A stretch of 64,000 nucleotides of DNA from Crossaster papposus (lineage: Eukaryota > Echinodermata > Asteroidea > Velatida > Solasteridae). Both the position numbers and the translations under genes were made by a program. The stretch covers positions 1 through 64,000 of the forward strand of contig JBAIAA010001139.1 of assembly GCA_037893245.1 (NCBI GenBank), read 5' to 3'. Below, piece by piece: positions 39,316 to 54,500 of this stretch (positions within the stretch are counted from its first letter, which is position 1; each line of letters begins with the position of its first letter). A model generated the notes under the pieces. It was not told the origin of the DNA. It did no database searches and worked only from the letters and a program-made list of their open reading frames with translations.

Positions 39316-42230
39316 TACTTCCCGAGCCTGCAAGCAGCCATTTTACAAATGGCATCCCTCCACGTTCTAGGGCAATTAGGATCCATTTTTCAACCGTAAT
39401 TTTGTCAAGTCTGCCCTCAGATTGAAGCTCAAAAACTAGGGAGTTGATCCTATGCTATATTTACACAATCCCACCATTTCTTTCACCAAACGGCATCCGT
39501 TTTCAAAAGAAATTGTGGGGGCACATTTCATGCAAATGAGCTCGCGTAGAAATTATCCTTACAATTAGGGTGGTGCACCCTATAGGGTGCACCTGCCTAA
39601 TTCAAGTCCCATTGAAAACAGTGTAAAATCAACAATGTTCACGACCAAGTTTCTTGCACACCGACATCACTGGGGTTTCTCAAACATCAATCAGATTATT
39701 GTCTTGGTCTTTATCTTTCCATTTCTTTTCAATTTTTATTAGGTTAGCCAATTACATTTTTTAATATTCACACCAAAAGAAACACACCTCCCGAAAAGTG
39801 ATACTTCCCGAGCCTGCAAGCAGCCATTTTACAAATGGCATCCCTCCACGTTCTAGGGCAATTAGGATCCATTTTTCAACCGTAATTTTGTCAAGTCTGC
39901 CCTCAGATTGAAGCTCAAAAACCAGGGAGTTGATCCTATGCTATATTTACACAATCCCACCATTTCTTTCACCAAACGGCATCCGTTTTCAAAAGAAATT
40001 GTGGGGGCACATTTCATGCAAATGAGCTCGCGTAGAAATTATCCTTACAATTAGGGTGGTGCACCCTATAGGGTGCACCTGCCTAATTCAAGTCCCATTG
40101 AAAACAGTGTAAAATCAACAATGTTCACGACCAAGTTTCTTGCACACCGACATCACTGGGGTTTCTCAAACAACAATCAGATTATTGTCTTGGTCTTTAT
40201 CTTTCCATTTCTTTTCAATTTTTAGTAGGTTAGCCAATTACATTTTTTAATATTCACACCAAAAGAAACACACCTCCCGAAAAGTGATACTTCCCGAGCC
40301 TGCAAGCAGCCATTTTACAAATGGCATCCCTCCACGTTCTAGGGCAATTAGGATCCATTTTTCAACCGTAATTTTGTCAAGTCTGCCCTCAGATTGAAGC
40401 TCAAAAACCAGGGAGTTGATCCTATGCTATATTTACACAATCCCACCATTTCTTTCACCAAACGGCATCCGTTTTCAAAAGAAATTGTGGGGGCACATTT
40501 CATGCAAATGAGCTCGCGTAGAAATTATCCTTACAATTAGGGTGGTGCACCCTATAGGGTGCACCTGCCTAATTCAAGTCCCATTGAAAACAGTGTAAAA
40601 TCAACAATGTTCACGACCAAGTTTCTTGCACACCGACATCACTGGGGTTTCTCAAACAACAATCAGATTATTGTCTTGGTCTTTATCTTTCCATTTCTTT
40701 TCAATTTTTAGTAGGTTAGCCAATTACATTTTTTAATATTCACACCAAAAGAAACACACCTCCCGAAAAGTGATACTTCCCGAGCCTGCAAGCAGCCATT
40801 TTACAAATGGCATCCCTCCACGTTCTAGGGCAATTAGGATCCATTTTTCAACCGTAATTTTGTCAAGTCTGCCCTCAGATTGAAGCTCAAAAACCAGGGA
40901 GTTGATCCTATGCTATATTTACACAATCCCACCATTTCTTTCACCAAACGGCATCCGTTTTCAAAAGAAATTGTGGGGGCACATTTCATGCAAATGAGCT
41001 CGCGTAGAAATTATCCTTACAATTAGGGTGGTGCACCCTATAGGGTGCACCTGCCTAATTCAAGTCCCATTGAAAACAGTGTAAAATCAACAATGTTCAC
41101 GACCAAGTTTCTTGCACACCGACATCACTGGGGTTTCTCAAACAACAATCAGATTATTGTCTTGGTCTTTATCTTTCATTTCTTTTCAATTTTTAGTAGG
41201 TTAGCCAATTACATTTTTTAATATTCACACCAAAAGAAACACACCTCCCGAAAAGTGATACTTCCCGAGCCTGCAAGCAGCCATTTTACAAATGGCATCC
41301 CTCCACGTTCTAGGGCAATTAGGATCCATTTTTCAACCGTAATTTTGTCAAGTCTGCCCTCAGATTGAAGCTCAAAAACCAGGGAGTTGATCCTATGCTA
41401 TATTTACACAATCCCACCATTTCTTTCACCAAACGGCATCCGTTTTCAAAAGAAATTGTGGGGGCACATTTCATGCAAATGAGCTCGCGTAGAAATTATC
41501 CTTACAATTAGGGTGGTGCACCCTATAGGGTGCACCTGCCTAATTCAAGTCCCATTGAAAACAGTGTAAAATCAACAATGTTCACGACCAAGTTTCTTGC
41601 ACACCGACATCACTGGGGTTTCTCAAACAACAATCAGATTATTGTCTTGGTCTTTATCTTTCCATTTCTTTTCAATTTTTAGTAGGTTAGCCAATTACAT
41701 TTTTTAATATTCACACCAAAAGAAACACACCTCCCGAAAAGTGATACTTCCCGAGCCTGCAAGCAGCCATTTTACAAATGGCATCCCTCCACGTTCTAGG
41801 GCAATTAGGATCCATTTTTCAACCGTAATTTTGTCAAGTCTGCCCTCAGATTGAAGCTCAAAAACCAGGGAGTTGATCCTATGCTATATTTACACAATCC
41901 CACCATTTCTTTCACCAAACGGCATCCGTTTTCAAAAGAAATTGTGGGGGCACATTTCATGCAAATGAGCTCGCGTAGAAATTATCCTTACAATTAGGGT
42001 GGTGCACCCTATAGGGTGCACCTGCCTAATTCAAGTCCCATTGAAAACAGTGTAAAATCAACAATGTTCACGACCAAGTTTCTTGCACACCGACATCACT
42101 GGGGTTTCTCAAACAACAATCAGATTATTGTCTTGGTCTTTATCTTTCCATTTCTTTTCAATTTTTAGTAGGTTAGCCAATTACATTTTTTAATATTCAC
42201 ACCAAAAGAAACACACCTCCCGAAAAGTGA
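39316..42230. repeat. Array block U82-U87
   Basis: Unit starts are 39316, 39802, 40288, 40774, 41259 and 41745, with types TLc CL CL CF CL CL. The order resembles U68-U72 and U73-U77 (TLc CL CF CL CL) with one additional CL unit. U82 carries the T372 marker at 39687 and a private G to T at 39739. From U83 to U103 no unit has T at site A. Confidence 0.87.
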
Positions 42231-45200
42231 TACTTCCCGAGCCTGCAAGCAGCCATTTTACAAATGGCATCCCTCCACGTTCTAGGGCAATTAGGATCCA
42301 TTTTTCAACCGTAATTTTGTCAAGTCTGCCCTCAGATTGAAGCTCAAAAACCAGGGAGTTGATCCTATGCTATATTTACACAATCCCACCATTTCTTTCA
42401 CCAAACGGCATCCGTTTTCAAAAGAAATTGTGGGGGCACATTTCATGCAAATGAGCTCGCGTAGAAATTATCCTTACAATTAGGGTGGTGCACCCTATAG
42501 GGTGCACCTGCCTAATTCAAGTCCCATTGAAAACAGTGTAAAATCAACAATGTTCACGACCAAGTTTCTTGCACACCGACATCACTGGGGTTTCTCAAAC
42601 AACAATCAGATTATTGTCTTGGTCTTTATCTTTCATTTCTTTTCAATTTTTAGTAGGTTAGCCAATTACATTTTTTAATATTCACACCAAAAGAAACACA
42701 CCTCCCGAAAAGTGATACTTCCCGAGCCTGCAAGCAGCCATTTTACAAATGGCATCCCTCCACGTTCTAGGGCAATTAGGATCCATTTTTCAACCGTAAT
42801 TTTGTCAAGTCTGCCCTCAGATTGAAGCTCAAAAACCAGGGAGTTGATCCTATGCTATATTTACACAATCCCACCATTTCTTTCACCAAACGGCATCCGT
42901 TTTCAAAAGAAATTGTGGGGGCACATTTCATGCAAATGAGCTCGCGTAGAAATTATCCTTACAATTAGGGTGGTGCACCCTATAGGGTGCACCTGCCTAA
43001 TTCAAGTCCCATTGAAAACAGTGTAAAATCAACAATGTTCACGACCAAGTTTCTTGCACACCGACATCACTGGGGTTTCTCAAACAACAATCAGATTATT
43101 GTCTTGGTCTTTATCTTTCATTTCTTTTCAATTTTTAGTAGGTTAGCCAATTACATTTTTTAATATTCACACCAAAAGAAACACACCTCCCGAAAAGTGA
43201 TACTTCCCGAGCCTGCAAGCAGCCATTTTACAAATGGCATCCCTCCACGTTCTAGGGCAATTAGGATCCATTTTTCAACCGTAATTTTGTCAAGTCTGCC
43301 CTCAGATTGAAGCTCAAAAACCAGGGAGTTGATCCTATGCTATATTTACACAATCCCACCATTTCTTTCACCAAACGGCATCCGTTTTCAAAAGAAATTG
43401 TGGGGGCACATTTCATGCAAATGAGCTCGCGTAGAAATTATCCTTACAATTAGGGTGGTGCACCCTATAGGGTGCACCTGCCTAATTCAAGTCCCATTGA
43501 AAACAGTGTAAAATCAACAATGTTCACGACCAAGTTTCTTGCACACCGACATCACTGGGGTTTCTCAAACAACAATCAGATTATTGTCTTGGTCTTTATC
43601 TTCCATTTCTTTTCAATTTTTAGTAGGTTAGCCAATTACATTTTTTAATATTCACACCAAAAGAAACACACCTCCCGAAAAGTGATACTTCCCGAGCCTG
43701 CAAGCAGCCATTTTACAAATGGCATCCCTCCACGTTCTAGGGCAATTAGGATCCATTTTTCAACCGTAATTTTGTCAAGTCTGCCCTCAGATTGAAGCTC
43801 AAAAACCAGGGAGTTGATCCTATGCTATATTTACACAATCCCACCATTTCTTTCACCAAACGGCATCCGTTTTCAAAAGAAATTGTGGGGGCACATTTCA
43901 TGCAAATGAGCTCGCGTAGAAATTATCCTTACAATTAGGGTGGTGCACCCTATAGGGTGCACCTGCCTAATTCAAGTCCCATTGAAAACAGTGTAAAATC
44001 AACAATGTTCACGACCAAGTTTCTTGCACACCGACATCACTGGGGTTTCTCAAACAACAATCAGATTATTGTCTTGGTCTTTATCTTCCATTTCTTTTCA
44101 ATTTTTAGTAGGTTAGCCAATTACATTTTTTAATATTCACACCAAAAGAAACACACCTCCCGAAAAGTGATACTTCCCGAGCCTGCAAGCAGCCATTTTA
44201 CAAATGGCATCCCTCCACGTTCTAGGGCAATTAGGATCCATTTTTCAACCGTAATTTTGTCAAGTCTGCCCTCAGATTGAAGCTCAAAAACCAGGGAGTT
44301 GATCCTATGCTATATTTACACAATCCCACCATTTCTTTCACCAAACGGCATCCGTTTTCAAAAGAAATTGTGGGGGCACATTTCATGCAAATGAGCTCGC
44401 GTAGAAATTATCCTTACAATTAGGGTGGTGCACCCTATAGGGTGCACCTGCCTAATTCAAGTCCCATTGAAAACAGTGTAAAATCAACAATGTTCACGAC
44501 CAAGTTTCTTGCACACCGACATCACTGGGGTTTCTCAAACAACAATCAGATTATTGTCTTGGTCTTTATCTTTCATTTCTTTTCAATTTTTAGTAGGTTA
44601 GCCAATTACATTTTTTAATATTCACACCAAAAGAAACACACCTCCCGAAAAGTGATACTTCCCGAGCCTGCAAGCAGCCATTTTACAAATGGCATCCCTC
44701 CACGTTCTAGGGCAATTAGGATCCATTTTTCAACCGTAATTTTGTCAAGTCTGCCCTCAGATTGAAGCTCAAAAACCAGGGAGTTGATCCTATGCTATAT
44801 TTACACAATCCCACCATTTCTTTCACCAAACGGCATCCGTTTTCAAAAGAAATTGTGGGGGCACATTTCATGCAAATGAGCTCGCGTAGAAATTATCCTT
44901 ACAATTAGGGTGGTGCACCCTATAGGGTGCACCTGCCTAATTCAAGTCCCATTGAAAACAGTGTAAAATCAACAATGTTCACGACCAAGTTTCTTGCACA
45001 CCGAAATCACTGGGGTTTCTCAAACAACAATCAGATTATTGTCTTGGTCTTTATCTTTCATTTCTTTTCAATTTTTAGTAGGTTAGCCAATTACATTTTT
45101 TAATATTCACACCAAAAGAAACACACCTCCCGAAAAGTGATACTTCCCGAGCCTGCAAGCAGCCATTTTACAAATGGCATCCCTCCACGTTCTAGGGCAA

Positions 45201-48200
45201 TTAGGATCCATTTTTCAACCGTAATTTTGTCAAGTCTGCCCTCAGATTGAAGCTCAAAAACCAGGGAGTTGATCCTATGCTATATTTACACAATCCCACC
45301 ATTTCTTTCACCAAACGGCATCCGTTTTCAAAAGAAATTGTGGGGGCACATTTCATGCAAATGAGCTCGCGTAGAAATTATCCTTACAATTAGGGTGGTG
45401 CACCCTATAGGGTGCACCTGCCTAATTCAAGTCCCATTGAAAACAGTGTAAAATCAACAATGTTCACGACCAAGTTTCTTGCACACCGACATCACTGGGG
45501 TTTCTCAAACAACAATCAGATTATTGTCTTGGTCTTTATCTTTCATTTCTTTTCAATTTTTAGTAGGTTAGCCAATTACATTTTTTAATATTCACACCAA
45601 AAGAAACACACCTCCCGAAAAGTGATACTTCCCGAGCCTGCAAGCAGCCATTTTACAAATGGCATCCCTCCACGTTCTAGGGCAATTAGGATCCATTTTT
45701 CAACCGTAATTTTGTCAAGTCTGCCCTCAGATTGAAGCTCAAAAACCAGGGAGTTGATCCTATGCTATATTTACACAATCCCACCATTTCTTTCACCAAA
45801 CGGCATCCGTTTTCAAAAGAAATTGTGGGGGCACATTTCATGCAAATGAGCTCGCGTAGAAATTATCCTTACAATTAGGGTGGTGCACCCTATAGGGTGC
45901 ACCTGCCTAATTCAAGTCCCATTGAAAACAGTGTAAAATCAACAATGTTCACGACCAAGTTTCTTGCACACCGACATCACTGGGGTTTCTCAAACAACAA
46001 TCAGATTATTGTCTTGGTCTTTATCTTTCATTTCTTTTCAATTTTTAGTAGGTTAGCCAATTACATTTTTTAATATTCACACCAAAAGAAACACACCTCC
46101 CGAAAAGTGATACTTCCCGAGCCTGCAAGCAGCCATTTTACAAATGGCATCCCTCCACGTTCTAGGGCAATTAGGATCCATTTTTCAACCGTAATTTTGT
46201 CAAGTCTGCCCTCAGATTGAAGCTCAAAAACCAGGGAGTTGATCCTATGCTATATTTACACAATCCCACCATTTCTTTCACCAAACGGCATCCGTTTTCA
46301 AAAGAAATTGTGGGGGCACATTTCATGCAAATGAGCTCGCGTAGAAATTATCCTTACAATTAGGGTGGTGCACCCTATAGGGTGCACCTGCCTAATTCAA
46401 GTCCCATTGAAAACAGTGTAAAATCAACAATGTTCACGACCAAGTTTCTTGCACACCGACATCACTGGGGTTTCTCAAACAACAATCAGATTATTGTCTT
46501 GGTCTTTATCTTCCATTTCTTTTCAATTTTTAGTAGGTTAGCCAATTACATTTTTTAATATTCACACCAAAAGAAACACACCTCCCGAAAAGTGATACTT
46601 CCCGAGCCTGCAAGCAGCCATTTTACAAATGGCATCCCTCCACGTTCTAGGGCAATTAGGATCCATTTTTCAACCGTAATTTTGTCAAGTCTGCCCTCAG
46701 ATTGAAGCTCAAAAACCAGGGAGTTGATCCTATGCTATATTTACACAATCCCACCATTTCTTTCACCAAACGGCATCCGTTTTCAAAAGAAATTGTGGGG
46801 GCACATTTCATGCAAATGAGCTCGCGTAGAAATTATCCTTACAATTAGGGTGGTGCACCCTATAGGGTGCACCTGCCTAATTCAAGTCCCATTGAAAACA
46901 GTGTAAAATCAACAATGTTCACGACCAAGTTTCTTGCACACCGACATCACTGGGGTTTCTCAAACAACAATCAGATTATTGTCTTGGTCTTTATCTTCCA
47001 TTTCTTTTCAATTTTTAGTAGGTTAGCCAATTACATTTTTTAATATTCACACCAAAAGAAACACACCTCCCGAAAAGTGATACTTCCCGAGCCTGCAAGC
47101 AGCCATTTTACAAATGGCATCCCTCCACGTTCTAGGGCAATTAGGATCCATTTTTCAACCGTAATTTTGTCAAGTCTGCCCTCAGATTGAAGCTCAAAAA
47201 CCAGGGAGTTGATCCTATGCTATATTTACACAATCCCACCATTTCTTTCACCAAACGGCATCCGTTTTCAAAAGAAATTGTGGGGGCACATTTCATGCAA
47301 ATGAGCTCGCGTAGAAATTATCCTTACAATTAGGGTGGTGCACCCTATAGGGTGCACCTGCCTAATTCAAGTCCCATTGAAAACAGTGTAAAATCAACAA
47401 TGTTCACGACCAAGTTTCTTGCACACCGACATCACTGGGGTTTCTCAAACAACAATCAGATTATTGTCTTGGTCTTTATCTTTCATTTCTTTTCAATTTT
47501 TAGTAGGTTAGCCAATTACATTTTTTAATATTCACACCAAAAGAAACACACCTCCCGAAAAGTGATACTTCCCGAGCCTGCAAGCAGCCATTTTACAAAT
47601 GGCATCCCTCCACGTTCTAGGGCAATTAGGATCCATTTTTCAACCGTAATTTTGTCAAGTCTGCCCTCAGATTGAAGCTCAAAAACCAGGGAGTTGATCC
47701 TATGCTATATTTACACAATCCCACCATTTCTTTCACCAAACGGCATCCGTTTTCAAAAGAAATTGTGGGGGCACATTTCATGCAAATGAGCTCGCGTAGA
47801 AATTATCCTTACAATTAGGGTGGTGCACCCTATAGGGTGCACCTGCCTAATTCAAGTCCCATTGAAAACAGTGTAAAATCAACAATGTTCACGACCAAGT
47901 TTCTTGCACACCGAAATCACTGGGGTTTCTCAAACAACAATCAGATTATTGTCTTGGTCTTTATCTTTCATTTCTTTTCAATTTTTAGTAGGTTAGCCAA
48001 TTACATTTTTTAATATTCACACCAAAAGAAACACACCTCCCGAAAAGTGATACTTCCCGAGCCTGCAAGCAGCCATTTTACAAATGGCATCCCTCCACGT
48101 TCTAGGGCAATTAGGATCCATTTTTCAACCGTAATTTTGTCAAGTCTGCCCTCAGATTGAAGCTCAAAAACCAGGGAGTTGATCCTATGCTATATTTACA

Positions 48201-48535
48201 CAATCCCACCATTTCTTTCACCAAACGGCATCCGTTTTCAAAAGAAATTGTGGGGGCACATTTCATGCAAATGAGCTCGCGTAGAAATTATCCTTACAAT
48301 TAGGGTGGTGCACCCTATAGGGTGCACCTGCCTAATTCAAGTCCCATTGAAAACAGTGTAAAATCAACAATGTTCACGACCAAGTTTCTTGCACACCGAC
48401 ATCACTGGGGTTTCTCAAACAACAATCAGATTATTGTCTTGGTCTTTATCTTTCATTTCTTTTCAATTTTTAGTAGGTTAGCCAATTACATTTTTTAATA
48501 TTCACACCAAAAGAAACACACCTCCCGAAAAGTGA
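42231..48535. repeat. Array block U88-U100: 6-unit duplication, period 2,910 bp
   Basis: Unit starts are 42231, 42716, 43201, 43686, 44171, 44656, 45141, 45626, 46111, 46596, 47081, 47566 and 48051. Types are CF CF CS CS CF CF* CF CF CS CS CF CF* CF. The starred units (U93 and U99) share a C to A change, CCGAAATCAC for CCGACATCAC, at 45005 and 47915, exactly 2,910 bp (6 x 485) apart. U88-U94 matches U94-U100 at every diagnostic position. All 13 units are exactly 485 bp because none has the L allele. Confidence 0.9.
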
Positions 48536-51500
48536 TACTTCCCGAGCCTGCAAGCAGCCATTTTACAAATGGCATCCCTCCACGTTCTAGGGCAATTAGG
48601 ATCCATTTTTCAACCGTAATTTTGTCAAGTCTGCCCTCAGATTGAAGCTCAAAAACCAGGGAGTTGATCCTATGCTATATTTACACAATCCCACCATTTC
48701 TTTCACCAAACGGCATCCGTTTTCAAAAGAAATTGTGGGGGCACATTTCATGCAAATGAGCTCGCGTAGAAATTATCCTTACAATTAGGGTGGTGCACCC
48801 TATAGGGTGCACCTGCCTAATTCAAGTCCCATTGAAAACAGTGTAAAATCAACAATGTTCACGACCAAGTTTCTTGCACACCGACATCACTGGGGTTTCT
48901 CAAACAACAATCAGATTATTGTCTTGGTCTTTATCTTTCCATTTCTTTTCAATTTTTAGTAGGTTAGCCAATTACATTTTTTAATATTCACACCAAAAGA
49001 AACACACCTCCCGAAAAGTGATACTTCCCGAGCCTGCAAGCAGCCATTTTACAAATGGCATCCCTCCACGTTCTAGGGCAATTAGGATCCATTTTTCAAC
49101 CGTAATTTTGTCAAGTCTGCCCTCAGATTGAAGCTCAAAAACCAGGGAGTTGATCCTATGCTATATTTACACAATCCCACCATTTCTTTCACCAAACGGC
49201 ATCCGTTTTCAAAAGAAATTGTGGGGGCACATTTCATGCAAATGAGCTCGCGTAGAAATTATCCTTACAATTAGGGTGGTGCACCCTATAGGGTGCACCT
49301 GCCTAATTCAAGTCCCATTGAAAACAGTGTAAAATCAACAATGTTCACGACCAAGTTTCTTGCACACCGACATCACTGGGGTTTCTCAAACAACAATCAG
49401 ATTATTGTCTTGGTCTTTATCTTTCCATTTCTTTTCAATTTTTAGTAGGTTAGCCAATTACATTTTTTAATATTCACACCAAAAGAAACACACCTCCCGA
49501 AAAGTGATACTTCCCGAGCCTGCAAGCAGCCATTTTACAAATGGCATCCCTCCACGTTCTAGGGCAATTAGGATCCATTTTTCAACCGTAATTTTGTCAA
49601 GTCTGCCCTCAGATTGAAGCTCAAAAACCAGGGAGTTGATCCTATGCTATATTTACACAATCCCACCATTTCTTTCACCAAACGGCATCCGTTTTCAAAA
49701 GAAATTGTGGGGGCACATTTCATGCAAATGAGCTCGCGTAGAAATTATCCTTACAATTAGGGTGGTGCACCCTATAGGGTGCACCTGCCTAATTCAAGTC
49801 CCATTGAAAACAGTGTAAAATCAACAATGTTCACGACCAAGTTTCTTGCACACCGACATCACTGGGGTTTCTCAAACAACAATCAGATTATTGTCTTGGT
49901 CTTTATCTTCCATTTCTTTTCAATTTTTAGTAGGTTAGCCAATTACATTTTTTAATATTCACACCAAAAGAAACACACCTCCCGAAAAGTGATACTTCCC
50001 GAGCCTGCAAGCAGCCATTTTACAAATGGCATCCCTCCACGTTCTAGGGCAATTAGGATCCATTTTTCAACCGTAATTTTGTCAAGTCTGCCCTCAGATT
50101 GAAGCTCAAAAACTAGGGAGTTGATCCTATGCTATATTTACACAATCCCACCATTTCTTTCACCAAACGGCATCCGTTTTCAAAAGAAATTGTGGGGGCA
50201 CATTTCATGCAAATGAGCTCGCGTAGAAATTATCCTTACAATTAGGGTGGTGCACCCTATAGGGTGCACCTGCCTAATTCAAGTCCCATTGAAAACAGTG
50301 TAAAATCAACAATGTTCACGACCAAGTTTCTTGCACACCGACATCACTGGGGTTTCTCAAACAACAATCAGATTATTGTCTTGGTCTTTATCTTTCATTT
50401 CTTTTCAATTTTTAGTAGGTTAGCCAATTACATTTTTTAATATTCACACCAAAAGAAACACACCTCCCGAAAAGTGATACTTCCCGAGCCTGCAAGCAGC
50501 CATTTTACAAATGGCATCCCTCCACGTTCTAGGGCAATTAGGATCCATTTTTCAACCGTAATTTTGTCAAGTCTGCCCTCAGATTGAAGCTCAAAAACCA
50601 GGGAGTTGATCCTATGCTATATTTACAGAATCCCACCATTTCTTTCACCAAACGGCATCCGTTTTCAAAAGAAATTGTGGGGGCACATTTCATGCAAATG
50701 AGCTCGCGTAGAAATTATCCTTACAATTAGGGTGGTGCACCCTATAGGGTGCACCTGCCTAATTCAAGTCCCATTGAAAACAGTGTAAAATCAACAATGT
50801 TCACGACCAAGTTTCTTGCACACCGACATCACTGGGGTTTCTCAAACAACAATCAGATTATTGTCTTGGTCTTTATCTTTCCATTTCTTTTCAATTTTTA
50901 GTAGGTTAGCCAATTACATTTTTTAATATTCACACCAAAAGAAACACACCTCCCGAAAAGTGATACTTCCCGAGCCTGCAAGCAGCCATTTTACAAATGG
51001 CATCCCTCCACGTTCTAGGGCAATTAGGATCCATTTTTCAACCGTAATTTTGTCAAGTCTGCCCTCAGATTGAAGCTCAAAAACCAGGGAGTTGATCCTA
51101 TGCTATATTTACACAATCCCACCATTTCTTTCACCAAACGGCATCCGTTTTCAAAAGAAATTGTGGGGGCACATTTCATGCAAATGAGCTCGCGTAGAAA
51201 TTATCCTTACAATTAGGGTGGTGCACCCTATAGGGTGCACCTGCCTAATTCAAGTCCCATTGAAAACAGTGTAAAATCAACAATGTTCACGACCAAGTTT
51301 CTTGCACACCGACATCACTGGGGTTTCTCAAACAACAATCAGATTATTGTCTTGGTCTTTATCTTTCCATTTCTTTTCAATTTTTAGTAGGTTAGCCAAT
51401 TACATTTTTTAATATTCACACCAAAAGAAACACACCTCCCGAAAAGTGATACTTCCCGAGCCTGCAAGCAGCCATTTTACAAATGGCATCCCTCCACGTT

Positions 51501-54500
51501 CTAGGGCAATTAGGATCCATTTTTCAACCGTAATTTTGTCAAGTCTGCCCTCAGATTGAAGCTCAAAAACCAGGGAGTTGATCCTATGCTATATTTACAC
51601 AATCCCACCATTTCTTTCACCAAACGGCATCCGTTTTCAAAAGAAATTGTGGGGGCACATTTCATGCAAATGAGCTCGCGTAGAAATTATCCTTACAATT
51701 AGGGTGGTGCACCCTATAGGGTGCACCTGCCTAATTCAAGTCCCATTGAAAACAGTGTAAAATCAACAATGTTCACGACCAAGTTTCTTGCACACCGACA
51801 TCACTGGGGTTTCTCAAACAACAATCAGATTATTGTCTTGGTCTTTATCTTCCATTTCTTTTCAATTTTTAGTAGGTTAGCCAATTACATTTTTTAATAT
51901 TCACACCAAAAGAAACACACCTCCCGAAAAGTGATACTTCCCGAGCCTGCAAGCAGCCATTTTACAAATGGCATCCCTCCACGTTCTAGGGCAATTAGGA
52001 TCCATTTTTCAACCGTAATTTTGTCAAGTCTGCCCTCAGATTGAAGCTCAAAAACTAGGGAGTTGATCCTATGCTATATTTACACAATCCCACCATTTCT
52101 TTCACCAAACGGCATCCGTTTTCAAAAGAAATTGTGGGGGCACATTTCATGCAAATGAGCTCGCGTAGAAATTATCCTTACAATTAGGGTGGTGCACCCT
52201 ATAGGGTGCACCTGCCTAATTCAAGTCCCATTGAAAACAGTGTAAAATCAACAATGTTCACGACCAAGTTTCTTGCACACCGACATCACTGGGGTTTCTC
52301 AAACAACAATCAGATTATTGTCTTGGTCTTTATCTTTCATTTCTTTTCAATTTTTAGTAGGTTAGCCAATTACATTTTTTAATATTCACACCAAAAGAAA
52401 CACACCTCCCGAAAAGTGATACTTCCCGAGCCTGCAAGCAGCCATTTTACAAATGGCATCCCTCCACGTTCTAGGGCAATTAGGATCCATTTTTCAACCG
52501 TAATTTTGTCAAGTCTGCCCTCAGATTGAAGCTCAAAAACTAGGGAGTTGATCCTATGCTATATTTACACAATCCCACCATTTCTTTCACCAAACGGCAT
52601 CCGTTTTCAAAAGAAATTGTGGGGGCACATTTCATGCAAATGAGCTCGCGTAGAAATTATCCTTACAATTAGGGTGGTGCACCCTATAGGGTGCACCTGC
52701 CTAATTCAAGTCCCATTGAAAACAGTGTAAAATCAACAATGTTCACGACCAAGTTTCTTGCACACCGACATCACTGGGGTTTCTCAAACAACAATCAGAT
52801 TATTGTCTTGGTCTTTATCTTTCCATTTCTTTTCAATTTTTAGTAGGTTAGCCAATTACATTTTTTAATATTCACACCAAAAGAAACACACCTCCCGAAA
52901 AGTGATACTTCCCGAGCCTGCAAGCAGCCATTTTACAAATGGCATCCCTCCACGTTCTAGGGCAATTAGGATCCATTTTTCAACCGTAATTTTGTCAAGT
53001 CTGCCCTCAGATTGAAGCTCAAAAACCAGGGAGTTGATCCTATGCTATATTTACACAATCCCACCATTTCTTTCACCAAACGGCATCCGTTTTCAAAAGA
53101 AATTGTGGGGGCACATTTCATGCAAATGAGCTCGCGTAGAAATTATCCTTACAATTAGGGTGGTGCACCCTATAGGGTGCACCTGCCTAATTCAAGTCCC
53201 ATTGAAAACAGTGTAAAATCAACAATGTTCACGACCAAGTTTCTTGCACACCGACATCACTGGGGTTTCTCAAACAACAATCAGATTATTGTCTTGGTCT
53301 TTATCTTTCCATTTCTTTTCAATTTTTAGTAGGTTAGCCAATTACATTTTTTAATATTCACACCAAAAGAAACACACCTCCCGAAAAGTGATACTTCCCG
53401 AGCCTGCAAGCAGCCATTTTACAAATGGCATCCCTCCACGTTCTAGGGCAATTAGGATCCATTTTTCAACCGTAATTTTGTCAAGTCTGCCCTCAGATTG
53501 AAGCTCAAAAACTAGGGAGTTGATCCTATGCTATATTTACACAATCCCACCATTTCTTTCACCAAACGGCATCCGTTTTCAAAAGAAATTGTGGGGGCAC
53601 ATTTCATGCAAATGAGCTCGCGTAGAAATTATCCTTACAATTAGGGTGGTGCACCCTATAGGGTGCACCTGCCTAATTCAAGTCCCATTGAAAACAGTGT
53701 AAAATCAACAATGTTCACGACCAAGTTTCTTGCACACCGACATCACTGGGGTTTCTCAAACAACAATCAGATTATTGTCTTGGTCTTTATCTTTCCATTT
53801 CTTTTCAATTTTTAGTAGGTTAGCCAATTACATTTTTTAATATTCACACCAAAAGAAACACACCTCCCGAAAAGTGATACTTCCCGAGCCTGCAAGCAGC
53901 CATTTTACAAATGGCATCCCTCCACGTTCTAGGGCAATTAGGATCCATTTTTCAACCGTAATTTTGTCAAGTCTGCCCTCAGATTGAAGCTCAAAAACCA
54001 GGGAGTTGATCCTATGCTATATTTACACAATCCCACCATTTCTTTCACCAAACGGCATCCGTTTTCAAAAGAAATTGTGGGGGCACATTTCATGCAAATG
54101 AGCTCGCGTAGAAATTATCCTTACAATTAGGGTGGTGCACCCTATAGGGTGCACCTGCCTAATTCAAGTCCCATTGAAAACAGTGTAAAATCAACAATGT
54201 TCACGACCAAGTTTCTTGCACACCGACATCACTGGGGTTTCTCAAACAACAATCAGATTATTGTCTTGGTCTTTATCTTTCCATTTCTTTTCAATTTTTA
54301 GTAGGTTAGCCAATTACATTTTTTAATATTCACACCAAAAGAAACACACCTCCCGAAAAGTGATACTTCCCGAGCCTGCAAGCAGCCATTTTACAAATGG
54401 CATCCCTCCACGTTCTAGGGCAATTAGGATCCATTTTTCAACCGTAATTTTGTCAAGTCTGCCCTCAGATTGAAGCTCAAAAACTAGGGAGTTGATCCTA

